Positions 55,471 to 64,000 of a DNA stretch of 64,000 nt are shown one piece after another (positions within the stretch are counted from its first letter, which is position 1; every line of letters begins with the position of its first letter). A program made the translations under genes and the position numbers. Under the pieces are notes generated by a model, which was given only the letters and a program-made list of their open reading frames with translations, had not been told where the DNA came from and searched no databases. Source of the stretch: an uncultured Clostridia bacterium (lineage in GTDB: Bacteria; Bacillota; Clostridia; TANB77; CAG-508); assembly GCA_944389125.1 (NCBI GenBank), contig CALXLF010000001.1, forward strand, positions 124,001-188,000. Direction: 5' to 3'.

Positions 55471-55498
55471 GGACATGAGAAATCTCATGTCCCAATTT
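55471..55498. terminator. Terminator behind spoVM
   Basis: Perfect 10 bp arms GGACATGAGA/TCTCATGTCC with a two-base loop, then AATTTTT. The minus-strand gene at 55499 ends against it, so it may be bidirectional. Confidence 0.85.
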
Positions 55499-57061
55499 TT
55501 ATTCCTTAGTTTCTTTTTCATCTTTTATTTCTTCATTTGTTTCTTTAGATTCATCATTTTTAGATTCATCATTTTTTTCTATATTTTCTTGTTCTAATTT
55601 ATTTTCATCTGGAGAAATCTTTCTTTTTATAATCTTACCAGTTATCTCATAAATTTCTGGCTTATCTCCTTCTGTGCTAACATTTTCTACTTCTAATTTC
55701 AAATTATGCTCAACAATAGGAGAACTATTTACTTGCTTAACCTCTTGAACCTTTGGCTCTTCAATACTTGGCTTTTCAATAGGTGGCTCTACTGGTGTAG
55801 GAATTGGCTCTGGAGTTTTAGGTTTCTCTGGAACTTTTTTAGTTTTAGAAGTAAATATAACTCTCATTAAAGTTCCAAAACCTGTTATTGCAAGAATCAT
55901 ATTTATTATTAAATTTACTGCAAATCCTGTTTCTCCTAAAACCATAATTAATTCAATTGCTTCTACAACAGCTGCAACAAATATTGTAAATATAAATGCT
56001 TTTACTCTTACATTTTTACCTTTATTCTTAACTAATCTTAAAGCAAAAGCTATTACAAAAATTACTTTTCCCAAACATAGCATAGCCACTAATAAAATTA
56101 AAACTGCAAATGCATAACCTGCTCCAAATCCTAAAACCATAATTGTCAATGCAATTAATGTAATAATTATAATCTCTAAAATTCCTGTAAAAAATGCTTT
56201 AAAGAATGAACTAATCTTTAATGATAAATTAACCCCAACAAATTTAGGGAATCCACATAAAACAAAAATTGCAATAAGTAAAATTATAACATATTTAGCT
56301 ATAAGCTCTGGAAGTATGTCTTGAATAGTAACTGAATATTCAACATTTGATGTATCAAGCACTTGAATATATGAATCTCTTCCAATTTCTCCTAAAACAT
56401 TAACAACACTAGCAATAGCTCTTATATCATTAACAATTTCTGAATCTTCGTCTGACTCAATTGTATTTGCTACTGCATAAACAGATTTTATTTGTGATTT
56501 TACTAAATTAATTTTTTCTGCAACAACAAATGAGCTTCCTTCTATTTTAGTATTATTTAGTTCAAATGAATCAGATATTATAAAAACACTACCTGAAATT
56601 TCACAATCTTTAAATTCAACTTTTGCTGAAGAAATTATATAAACATTTCCATCAATATAAGTATTTTCATAAGATACATCATTTTTTAAATCCGTAACAT
56701 AAACATCTGATAAAATTTCTGTATCATACTTTTTCTCTTTTTTAGTATTAGAAGAATCATTTTTTGTAGTATTAGTAACATTTTTATTTATAGTATTTTC
56801 AGTTTTAGTAGTATTTTCTCTAACACTATTATCTTCTTGAGACTGCTCTTCTTTTAGTTTTTCTTCTAATGCTGGAATTAAATCTTCTTCTGAAAGTTCA
56901 TTTGTGGAATTTGTAGAATTTGAATTTACTCTATTTTCTACACTATTTCGTGAAGTATTTTCCCTTGGTTCAATAGTGTTATTAGATGTAACAGCAAATA
57001 CTCTTGACACTGAAAGTAGAATAATTAAAACTAAAATTCCAATAATAAATCTTTTCTTCAT
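55499..57061 (-). CDS. Secreted-segment membrane protein with bactofilin-like beta domain and Pro-rich tail
   Basis: 520 residues. Signal peptide (1-23), Asn/Ser/Thr/Glu-rich linker (25-112), a right-handed beta-repeat stretch (about 113-225: YIDGNVYIISSAKVEFKDCE, ISGSVFIISDSFELNNTKIEG) resembling polymer-forming bactofilin-like domains, four to five membrane helices (about 245-405), then a Pro/Glu-rich tail (EKPKTPEPIPTPVEPP) and an acidic end. Function unknown. It follows rpe by 3 bp, so it is in the rlmN-prpC-prkC-rpe transcript. Confidence 0.8.
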   Translation of the reverse strand: MKKRFIIGILVLIILLSVSRVFAVTSNNTIEPRENTSRNSVENRVNSNSTNSTNELSEEDLIPALEEKLKEEQSQEDNSVRENTTKTENTINKNVTNTTKNDSSNTKKEKKYDTEILSDVYVTDLKNDVSYENTYIDGNVYIISSAKVEFKDCEISGSVFIISDSFELNNTKIEGSSFVVAEKINLVKSQIKSVYAVANTIESDEDSEIVNDIRAIASVVNVLGEIGRDSYIQVLDTSNVEYSVTIQDILPELIAKYVIILLIAIFVLCGFPKFVGVNLSLKISSFFKAFFTGILEIIIITLIALTIMVLGFGAGYAFAVLILLVAMLCLGKVIFVIAFALRLVKNKGKNVRVKAFIFTIFVAAVVEAIELIMVLGETGFAVNLIINMILAITGFGTLMRVIFTSKTKKVPEKPKTPEPIPTPVEPPIEKPSIEEPKVQEVKQVNSSPIVEHNLKLEVENVSTEGDKPEIYEITGKIIKRKISPDENKLEQENIEKNDESKNDESKETNEEIKDEKETKE

Positions 57062-57064
57062 TTT

Positions 57065-57731
57065 TTAGACCTCTCCTTTTAACTTTCGTATTGCTTTTTT
57101 TGCATCATCTGAATTTAATATATAAGCACCTGAAACTAATATATCTGCTCCTGCATCTGTTGCTAAAACTGCTGTTTTATCATTTATTCCTCCATCTACT
57201 TCTATATCTAAATCCAAATGATTTTCTTCTATATATTTTTTTAAATTTCTAATCTTATCTGTACTTTCAGGAATATAAGCTTGTCCACCTTCGCCTGGAA
57301 CAACGCTCATAACTAAAACCATATGAATTAATGACAAATATTCTTTTATACTATCAATTGGAGTATCGGGATTTATAGCAATCCCGAACTCTAATATTAT
57401 TTCTTTTTAAATCATCTATTATATTTAAAACTCTTGATTTATCATTTATAGCTTCTATATGAAAACTTATAATTCTAGGCTCTAATTCTATATAATCATC
57501 TATAAACTCTTCTACATTTTCTACCATTAAATGAACATCTAATCCTAACTGAGAAATATGTGAAAGAGCCATTGAATATTCTTTCATTCTTTTTGATGTA
57601 TCATTTTTTACAAATTTTCCATCCATAACATCTATATGAAAATAATCCGTTTTTGCTACTTCTAGATTATAGAATGAATGTACATAATCTTCTTCACTTA
57701 AATTTAAAACTGATGTTGAAATTTTTACCAT
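57065..57731 (-). CDS. rpe: Ribulose-phosphate 3-epimerase, one CGGN recoding site
   Basis: Pentose phosphate pathway. Rebuilt as 221 residues. The first frame has MVKISTSVLNLSEEDYVHSF, YFHIDVMDGKFVKN with the metal ligands, DVHLMVENVEEF and DLKRNNIRV, then CGG. Reading CGGG as Gly gives GIAINPDTPIDSIKEYLSLI, then MVLVMSVVPGEGGQAYIPES (usual FMTVNPGFGGQ) and LDIEVDGGINDKTAVLATDAGADILVSGAYI. The join GIAINP is the family's conserved G-x-A-(I/L)-N-P. It follows prkC by 10 bp; rsgA, usually between them, is absent here. Confidence 0.94.
57384..57386 (-). other. CGGN recoding site, rpe codon 116
   Basis: Context GTT CGG G; recoded Gly of the motif GIAINP. Confidence 0.92.
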
Positions 57732-57741
57732 TTTTTACCTC

Positions 57742-59820
57742 TTATTTTGAAATTGTTATTGTTTGATCTCCTTTACTAAAATCAACTGTAGTCTCTGGAT
57801 ATGCTAAATTTGAACCTACTACTATCTTAATTTTCTTTGTTCCAGTTCCTGTAATTGGATATTCAAAGTTAGTATTACTCTTATCAACACTTCGAGTATC
57901 TGATGGTCTGGACATATCTTCATCATATATTGCTATCTCAGTAGTATTTGAAGATGATCCATTTTCTGAATCTACGGTATTACTTTCTTCATTTTCTTCA
58001 TCAGAACAATAAGATGCAACATTTATTTTAAATGTAATTGTTGATTTTACAGGCAATTTATTTACAACAAGTCTTACAGTAACATTTTCTTTAACATCAA
58101 CTGTTTCTCCACTACTTAAAGCTTTTCCATCAACAGTTTGTGATAAAACAACTCCATCAGATTTTGAATCATCTTCATCATATGTTACTTCTACAACTAA
58201 ATTTGGTGAAATTGCACTTAATACAGTTTTAGCATCAGCCTCACTTGAACCAATTACACTCTTAACTGTAACAGTCTTATATTGACTTCCTGAGCTTACT
58301 ACAATATTAATAGTAGTACTTTTAGCAACTTCTTCTCCTTCTGCTGGGTCAACACTTAAAACTATTCCTTCTTCAACGGTCTCACTAGTTTCTTGAGTTA
58401 TATTTAGATTATCAAATCCAAGATCTTTTAATTGTTTTTCAACATCTGATTGTTGTTTTCCAACCATTTGAGTAGGAAGTTTTCCAATTTCTGGTCCTGT
58501 ACTGACTGTTATTATAATTTCTTGGTCTACATTATAAAGATAATTTGCTTTATCTGGCTCAATTTTTATAACATATCCTACCTCAACAGTATCACTTGCC
58601 TCATTTTTTATCTGAACATTTGTAAATCCAGCTCCTTCTAGTAAAGCTTTTGCTTCATCTCCTGTTAATGGGTTTTCAGCATCCATATTAGTAACTTCTT
58701 CTGGAAGATATGCTTGTTCTGTTCTAGAACCATTTATAATTCCTACTGTAATTAAACCTACTATAACAAATATTATTGCCAAAATAGCTAATATTGTTAA
58801 GAATTTTAAAAATTTATGTTTTTCATAAAATTCTTTTATTTTAGCAAGTTTTCCTTTTTTCTTTTCATCATCTTCTCCTACTTTAGGAGCATTTCTATCA
58901 TTATTTCTCTCCATGTCAAGTTCATATATTGTTGGAATTTTTTGTGTTGGAGAATCATCATCTCTTAATGCTAAAACAACAAAATCTTCATTTGGTCTTT
59001 TTAATGCCATTCTTAAATCTTTTAACATTTCTGTTGCGTTTTGATATCTTAAATTAGGATCTTTTTGCATTGCTTTTAAGATAATTCTATTTACACTAAT
59101 TGGCAAATCTTTAGTATAAGTAATCGGATCAACTGGTTCTTCTTGAACTTGTTTTAATGCTACTGAAACAGGAGTGTCTGCATCAAAAGGAACTCTACCT
59201 GTTACCATCTCATACATAACAACACCAAGTGAATATAAATCTGATTTAGCATCAGTATATCCACCTCTTGCATGTTCAGGTGAAAAATAATGTACTGATC
59301 CAATTGTAGTTCCAAAAGCTGTTATTGTTGAATTTGAAACTGCTTTTGCAATACCAAAATCTGTAACTTTTGCTATTCCATCTTCTGTTATAATTATATT
59401 ATGTGGTTTAATGTCTCTATGTATTATATTATTTTTATGTGCAACTTCTAGTGCTGATGCAATCTGAATTGCTATATTTACAGACCATTTCCAAGAAAGT
59501 TTTCCATCTTCATTTATAATCTCTTTTAATGTTTTTCCTTGAATTAGTTCCATTACAATATAATATAAATTACCTTCATTTCCTACATCATATATTGAAA
59601 CTATATTAGGATGTGTAAGGCTTGCAGCAGCTTGTGCTTCTGTATTAAATCTTCTTATAAAATCACTATCTGTTGTGAATTCATCTTTTAAGATTTTAAT
59701 CGCAACATATCTATTTAAAACATGACATTTTGCTTTATAGACTGTTGCCATACCACCTACTCCTATTTTTTCTAAAATCTCATACCTATTATCTAACATT
59801 TTTCCTATAAGGTTCATCAT
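57742..59820 (-). CDS. prkC: PrkC-type Ser/Thr kinase with PASTA domains
   Basis: 692 residues. Kinase domain (about 10-275): GVGGMATVYKAKCHVLNRYVA, HRDIKPHNIIITEDGIAKVTDFGIAK, GTTIGSVHYFSPEHARGG. One membrane helix (about 340-365). Outside are three PASTA repeats (about 370-590), which bind muropeptides/lipid II, and a Ser/Thr/Asn-rich C-terminal domain. It senses cell wall state, and in spores germination signals. PP2C partner upstream (16 bp), rpe downstream. Confidence 0.96.
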   Translation of the reverse strand: MMNLIGKMLDNRYEILEKIGVGGMATVYKAKCHVLNRYVAIKILKDEFTTDSDFIRRFNTEAQAAASLTHPNIVSIYDVGNEGNLYYIVMELIQGKTLKEIINEDGKLSWKWSVNIAIQIASALEVAHKNNIIHRDIKPHNIIITEDGIAKVTDFGIAKAVSNSTITAFGTTIGSVHYFSPEHARGGYTDAKSDLYSLGVVMYEMVTGRVPFDADTPVSVALKQVQEEPVDPITYTKDLPISVNRIILKAMQKDPNLRYQNATEMLKDLRMALKRPNEDFVVLALRDDDSPTQKIPTIYELDMERNNDRNAPKVGEDDEKKKGKLAKIKEFYEKHKFLKFLTILAILAIIFVIVGLITVGIINGSRTEQAYLPEEVTNMDAENPLTGDEAKALLEGAGFTNVQIKNEASDTVEVGYVIKIEPDKANYLYNVDQEIIITVSTGPEIGKLPTQMVGKQQSDVEKQLKDLGFDNLNITQETSETVEEGIVLSVDPAEGEEVAKSTTINIVVSSGSQYKTVTVKSVIGSSEADAKTVLSAISPNLVVEVTYDEDDSKSDGVVLSQTVDGKALSSGETVDVKENVTVRLVVNKLPVKSTITFKINVASYCSDEENEESNTVDSENGSSSNTTEIAIYDEDMSRPSDTRSVDKSNTNFEYPITGTGTKKIKIVVGSNLAYPETTVDFSKGDQTITISK

Positions 59821-59836
59821 ACCAAATCTCTCCTAC

Positions 59837-60568
59837 TTAAACATTATCAACAATTATAGCTGTAATATTATCAATACCGCCCATTTTATTTGCTTCATTT
59901 ATTAATGCAACTTCTGGTTTATCTGGATTATTAAGTAAAATTGAGTAAATCTCACTTTCTTTAAGCATATTTGTTAATCCATCAGAACACATAAGAAGTA
60001 TATCACCTTTTAAAAATCCTTTATAAAATACATCTGGTTTCACTAAATTACTACAGCCAAGTGCTTTTAAAAGCATATTTTTATTAGGATGATGATAAGC
60101 TTCATCTTTTGTTATACTTCCATCTTTAATTAATTTTTCAACATAACTATGGTCTGTTGTTAGTCTTCTCATAACATTTTTTCTAATTCTATAAACTCGG
60201 CTATCACCAACATGACCAATAAAAACTTTGTTATTCCATAAAATTACGACTTCTAGAGTTGTTCCCATATCATGCAGTTCTTCGATTTCAAGTGATTTTT
60301 CAAAAACTATCATATTAGCATATTCTATTGCGCTATTAATTAAATTCATTATTTCTAATTTGTCTTTTTCAATCTTTGGCCAGTTATTACAAATATAATT
60401 TTTTGCACAATTAACAGCTAAATTACTTGCTATCTCTCCGCCTTTGTATCCACCCATTCCATCTGCTAGAATGTATAATTTTATATCACTTTCGAGTGGA
60501 CTTACATAATAATAGTCCTGGTTCATATCTCTAGCTTTTCCAATATCTGATTTAGCTAAAATTCTCAA
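59837..60568 (-). CDS. prpC: PP2C-type protein phosphatase
   Basis: 243 residues: SDIGKARDMNQDYYYV at the start, YILADGMGGYKGGEIASNLAV near residue 32 with metal-binding Asp and Gly, IGHVGDSRVYRIR near 116, LTTDHSYVEKLI, LLMCSDGLTNML near 190 and GGIDNITAIIV at the end: the complete set of motifs. It reverses PrkC phosphorylation. RBS GAGGTG. Confidence 0.96.
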   Translation of the reverse strand: MRILAKSDIGKARDMNQDYYYVSPLESDIKLYILADGMGGYKGGEIASNLAVNCAKNYICNNWPKIEKDKLEIMNLINSAIEYANMIVFEKSLEIEELHDMGTTLEVVILWNNKVFIGHVGDSRVYRIRKNVMRRLTTDHSYVEKLIKDGSITKDEAYHHPNKNMLLKALGCSNLVKPDVFYKGFLKGDILLMCSDGLTNMLKESEIYSILLNNPDKPEVALINEANKMGGIDNITAIIVDNV

Positions 60569-60583
60569 AACTTCACCTCATAT

Positions 60584-61630
60584 TTAACTTTCTAAATTCT
60601 GTTTTCTAAGTTGTCCACAAGCGGCTTCTATATCTGAGCCTAGCTCTCTTCTTATTGTTGCAACTATACCTTTTTCATTTAAGTAATCTCTAAATTTAAT
60701 TATATTTTCATTTGTGCTTTTTGTATATTTTCCATCTTTAATTTCATTTATTGGAATCAAATTAACATGTGCAAGCATTCCTTTTAAAAGCTTTACTAAT
60801 TCATCAGCATCTTTTAAATTATCATTTTCGCTTTTTGCTAAAGCATATTCAAAAGAAATTCTTTTATTAGTTTTTTCTATATAATATTTACAAGCTTTCA
60901 TCAATTCTTCAATAGGGTAAACTTTATTTATTGGCATCATTTCACTTCTTTTTTTATTATTTGTACTATGAAGAGATATTGAAAGTGTGCATTGCAATTT
61001 TTCATTTGCCAAATCATAAATTCTAGGGACAATTCCACTAGTTGAAATACTAATATGTCTTGCACCTATATTTAAAGCTTTTGGATCATTTATAATCTTA
61101 ATTGCCTTCATAACATTATCATAATTATCTAAAGGTTCTCCAATTCCCATAAATACTATATTAGATATTCTAATTTTAGTATCTTCTTCAATAGCTAAAA
61201 TCTGTTCTACAATTTCACCAGCAGTTAATCCTCTTTCAAATTTTATTCCAGTAGATGCACAAAATTTGCATCCCATTCTACATCCAATTTGAGATGATAC
61301 ACATGCTGTAAATCCATGATGATATTGCATTAAAACACTTTCTATTAAATTACCTTTTCCATCATTTATATCAAATAAATATTTTTTTGTTCCATCTATA
61401 GATTCTAATTTTTTTACAATTCTAAAGTTTCCAAAAGAAAAATTATTTTTAAGCTTTTCTCTTAATTCTATTGAAAGATTTGTCATTTCATCAAAACTTT
61501 GAACTCTATTAGAATAAATCCATTCATAAATTTGACTTGCTCTATAAGGTTTCTCACCTAAGTTAACTAATTCTTCTTTTAATTCGTCTAAACTATAATC
61601 TTTAATATTTTTTATCAAATTAACCTCCAT
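60584..61630 (-). CDS. rlmN: Dual-specificity rRNA/tRNA A2 methyltransferase RlmN
   Basis: Radical-SAM methylation of A2503 of 23S rRNA and A37 of some tRNAs. 348 residues: EKPYRASQIYEWIY near residue 26, the cluster motif CRMGCKFCAS (C-x3-C-x2-C) near 117, NIVFMGIGEPLDNYDNV near 160, SLHSTNNKKRSEMMPINK near 220, and the C-terminal catalytic-Cys region RRELGSDIEAACGQLR. It is an Fe-S enzyme. A gene for rsmB is not seen adjacent within the window. Confidence 0.97.
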   Translation of the reverse strand: MEVNLIKNIKDYSLDELKEELVNLGEKPYRASQIYEWIYSNRVQSFDEMTNLSIELREKLKNNFSFGNFRIVKKLESIDGTKKYLFDINDGKGNLIESVLMQYHHGFTACVSSQIGCRMGCKFCASTGIKFERGLTAGEIVEQILAIEEDTKIRISNIVFMGIGEPLDNYDNVMKAIKIINDPKALNIGARHISISTSGIVPRIYDLANEKLQCTLSISLHSTNNKKRSEMMPINKVYPIEELMKACKYYIEKTNKRISFEYALAKSENDNLKDADELVKLLKGMLAHVNLIPINEIKDGKYTKSTNENIIKFRDYLNEKGIVATIRRELGSDIEAACGQLRKQNLES

Positions 61631-61763
61631 TAATACGTGTATAGTTTATCACATAATATTTTTTTTAGCAATAGTTTTGCTTTAAAAAGAAATAAAGCCA
61701 CTTTCCATAAAAAAGTAGCAATTTTTATTATATTATAACAATTTTAACATAGCAAATACAATA

Positions 61764-61925
61764 GTTTTCTTATGGCTTATATTTTTTAATAGAAGCAAAA
61801 CTTGTGTGGGGACCAGCGAGCTAGAAAATGTTATCGTGTTGGTTTTTAGGCTTCAAAACCAACATGATTACATTTTCTTCGAAGTAGGGATTTTGCCTAT
61901 TAAAAAATATAAGCCATAAGAAAAC
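61764..61925. repeat. 162 bp element with perfect 29 bp terminal inverted repeats
   Basis: Arms 61764-61792 and 61897-61925 are exact inverted copies. Inside, a second imperfect stem (61828-61850 against 61858-61880 or so, with two mismatches) has the loop TAGGCTTC, so the whole could fold into one long hairpin. GC is richer than the flanks in the interior. No reading frame of note. It differs in sequence from the 9062-9261 element but shares its plan. It fills half of the 340 bp gap between rlmN and the GT2 gene. Confidence 0.75.
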
Positions 61926-61970
61926 GGACCTTTGCAAATATCCTAAAATTAAAAATTTAAAATCAAAATT

Positions 61971-62858
61971 TTATTTCTTTAAAATTTTTCTAAGAGGAAC
62001 TTCAATAATAAGCTCAATTTTTCTCCATAAATTTAAAATCTCAAATACTGCAATTTGTAATATATTAATTTTATTATACTTTTTCTGATAATACATTTTA
62101 CTTTTTTGAAGCATCTTAACTTTTTTAAAATAGCTATAAGCTTTGTCAATAGTTTGACTCTCATAATGAGTAAAACTAATATTATTTAAACTATATTCTT
62201 CATAACCTAATTTTTCTACTTTATTAGCTAAAATATCTTCTTCATAAAACAAAAATGTATTTTCATCAAAAAAATTGCATTTTTTTAATACATCATATTT
62301 GATAACAAAAAATGCTCCAGAAACAGCTTCTACTTTTAATTCTGGCTTTTCATAGTCTTGCAGACTATATTCTCCTCTTCTTACAACCCACCAAAATAAA
62401 AGCTCTGTTAGTCTTGTTGAATTTATCATATCAATCGTTGGTTTTCTAATCTTCCAGCTACTTCTTCTTGATGGATTTTGATTACCATCTACCATTCTTG
62501 GAGCACAAACTGCAGCTTTTTCATTTTTCTCTAAAAAGTTAATACAAGTTTCAATTGCATCTTCTTTAATATCAATATCTGGATTTGAAATAATAATATA
62601 ATCAAATTTTTCATTTAAGCTTTCCAAATATTTTATTCCAAAATTGTTTCCATAAGAATAACCACCATTTTTCTCAGCTCTTATTACATGAATTTTATCA
62701 TTTTTTAACTTATTTAATTTTTCCATGCAATTGCTTTCAGTTGACAAATTATCAACTATAACTATCTTATTTAAAATATTATAATCTTTTATTTTATTAA
62801 CATATTTTATAGTATCATCTGTTGAGTTGTAATTTAAAATTATAATTCCAGTATTCAT
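61971..62858 (-). CDS. GT2 family glycosyltransferase
   Basis: 295 residues from ATG 62858 (the TTG at 62870 adds four residues and no better ribosome binding site). GT-A fold: GIIILNYNSTDDTIKYVNKI at the start, VIVDNLSTESN, RAEKNGGYSYGNNFGI, IISNPDIDIK with the metal-binding D-x-D-like pattern near residue 92, and AVSGAFFVIKYDVLKK, FFDENTFLFYEEDILANKVEK. Resembles rhamnosyltransferase-type enzymes of surface polysaccharide synthesis. galE is 24 bp upstream. Confidence 0.9.
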   Translation of the reverse strand: MNTGIIILNYNSTDDTIKYVNKIKDYNILNKIVIVDNLSTESNCMEKLNKLKNDKIHVIRAEKNGGYSYGNNFGIKYLESLNEKFDYIIISNPDIDIKEDAIETCINFLEKNEKAAVCAPRMVDGNQNPSRRSSWKIRKPTIDMINSTRLTELLFWWVVRRGEYSLQDYEKPELKVEAVSGAFFVIKYDVLKKCNFFDENTFLFYEEDILANKVEKLGYEEYSLNNISFTHYESQTIDKAYSYFKKVKMLQKSKMYYQKKYNKINILQIAVFEILNLWRKIELIIEVPLRKILKK

Positions 62859-62881
62859 TCTTTTTTCCAATCTATATATTT

Positions 62882-63889
62882 TTATTTAAGTTGTTTTTTC
62901 ATAAAATTCCAAGAATCTCTACACATATCTTCTAAAGTTTTTTCTGCTTTCCAGCCTAATTCTTTTTCTGCTTTTGAACTATCTGCATAATATTCATCTA
63001 AATCTCCTGGACGTCTTTCTACAATTTTGTAATTTATTTTTATATTATTTACTTTTTCAAAAGCTTTTACTAAATCTAAAACACTATATCCTTTTTCTGA
63101 TCCAAAATTATAAACGTATAATCCTGGTCCTGATTTTTCTATTTTTTCTAAAGCCTTAACATGTCCTTTTCCTAAATCTACAACATGAATATAATCTCTA
63201 ACTCCAGTTCCATCATGTGTATCATAATCATTACCAAAAACTCTTAAGTACTCTAATTCTCCGCTTGCCACTTTTAAGATATATGGCATTAAATTATTAG
63301 GAATACCAACTGGCTTTTCACCTATTAGTCCACTTTCATGTGCACCAATTGGATTAAAATATCTTAAAAGTCCAATACTCCATGAATTATCAGATTTATA
63401 TAAATCCTCTAAAATATGTTCAATCATTGATTTAGTTGTTCCATAAGGGCTTGTTGTTTTACCTCTACCTAAAGTTTCTGAATATTTTGGAATTCCTGGA
63501 TTTCCATAAACTGTTGCAGATGAACTAAATATAAATTTTTTTACATTATGTTCTTTCATAACTTCTAATAAATTTATAGTTCCCATTAAATTATTATGAT
63601 AATATTTAAGAGGTTCTCTACAACTCTCACCTACTGCTTTATATCCGGCAAAATGAATAACTTCATCTATTTTATTTTCATTAAAAATTTTTTCTAATTC
63701 TTTTCTATCTAATATATCTTTGATGTAAACTTTTGGTTCTACACCTGTTATAATCTTAATCTTATCTTTAACTTCAATCTCACTATTATAAAGATTATCA
63801 ATAATAATAACATCATATCCATTTTCAATTAATTCTACTACTGTATGTGAACCAATAAAGCCTAACCCACCTGTAACTAAAACTCTCAT
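62882..63889 (-). CDS. galE: UDP-glucose 4-epimerase
   Basis: 335 residues, short-chain dehydrogenase fold: NAD loop VTGGLGFIGSHTV near residue 5, FAGYKAVGES near 80, SSSATVYGN near 122, catalytic SPYGTTKSMIE (Tyr-x3-Lys) near 147, LLRYFNPIGAH near 174 and GDLDEYYADSSKA near 300. It makes UDP-galactose for surface or capsule glycans used by the adjacent glycosyltransferase. RBS AGGAG. Confidence 0.96.
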   Translation of the reverse strand: MRVLVTGGLGFIGSHTVVELIENGYDVIIIDNLYNSEIEVKDKIKIITGVEPKVYIKDILDRKELEKIFNENKIDEVIHFAGYKAVGESCREPLKYYHNNLMGTINLLEVMKEHNVKKFIFSSSATVYGNPGIPKYSETLGRGKTTSPYGTTKSMIEHILEDLYKSDNSWSIGLLRYFNPIGAHESGLIGEKPVGIPNNLMPYILKVASGELEYLRVFGNDYDTHDGTGVRDYIHVVDLGKGHVKALEKIEKSGPGLYVYNFGSEKGYSVLDLVKAFEKVNNIKINYKIVERRPGDLDEYYADSSKAEKELGWKAEKTLEDMCRDSWNFMKKQLK

Positions 63890-63949
63890 TTTTTGCTCCT
63901 ATATTTTTGTCCGATTAATATCTTTATTTTACAAAAAAGATTATATAAA

Positions 63950-63979
63950 AAAAGCCTTTAATTGTCAATAAAGGCTTTT
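63950..63979 (-). terminator. Intrinsic terminator of the next upstream gene (beyond window)
   Basis: Perfect 11 bp arms AAAAGCCTTTA/TAAAGGCTTTT around an eight-base loop, followed on the minus strand by TTTTATA. No gene is seen between it and the right edge. Confidence 0.7.
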
Positions 63980-64000
63980 AAGGATTTAAACTGGCATTTA

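Overview
This 64 kb window is chromosomal DNA of an AT-rich, endospore-forming member of the Clostridia/Firmicutes. The evidence is the very low GC content, strong AGGAGG-type ribosome binding sites, a suf operon of clostridial type, the block yicC-remA-gmk-rpoZ-priA-def-fmt, the block rlmN-prpC-prkC-rpe with a tiny spoVM gene beside it, a SleB-type cortex hydrolase, RqcH, and the Asp23/AmaP cell-envelope set. I do not recognise the species; an uncultured gut clostridium would fit.

Layout, low to high coordinates (most genes are on the minus strand): a partial histidine phosphatase and pgi; a 0.7 kb AT-rich gap; a heterodimeric ABC exporter; folA and thyA; a methionine-gamma-lyase-like PLP enzyme; a 200 bp inverted-repeat element; mnmA; a GC-richer orphan; the suf operon (regulator-sufC-sufB-sufD-sufS-sufU); a second GC-richer orphan with a RelA/SpoT-like segment; surface proteins; rqcH; a pta-ackA region with three tandem acetate kinases interleaved with two copies of an unknown membrane protein; a glucan cluster (GH57, DUF4912, GT4); a tRNA-Trp; an M23 peptidase; a zinc-ribbon gene, efp and a Xaa-Pro peptidase; a prepilin peptidase and yqeG; sleB; fhs and xseBA; nusB and the Asp23 group; fmt-def-priA; gmk-rpoZ-remA-yicC; rsmE; nth; spoVM; rpe-prkC-prpC-rlmN; a second inverted-repeat element; a GT2 glycosyltransferase and galE.

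The outstanding observation concerns decoding. Thirteen native genes (thyA, a Met-gamma-lyase-like gene, sufS, sufB, three ackA, a zinc-ribbon gene, yqeG, xseA, priA, rsmE, rpe) are each broken by an apparent +1 frameshift, 16 breaks in all. Every break is the same: the upstream frame reaches a CGG codon, and the protein continues correctly if the four bases CGGN are read as one glycine (skip C, read GGN). By eye I found no native gene here that uses CGG as an ordinary in-frame arginine codon, while CGG occurs out of frame about three dozen times without consequence. Nothing else is shared around the sites: no common preceding codon, no Shine-Dalgarno-like stimulator, no obvious downstream structure. 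priA needs three such events and xseA two, so the event must be efficient. The simplest reading is that CGG has lost its arginine assignment and that CGGN is decoded as a quadruplet glycine codon, or that an unassigned CGG triggers near-quantitative +1 shifting. The only genes with in-frame CGG read as Arg are the two GC-richer orphans, which under this rule would stop within one or two codons of their first CGG.

Coordinates of recoded genes below span the whole reconstructed gene; each recoding site is also listed separately.
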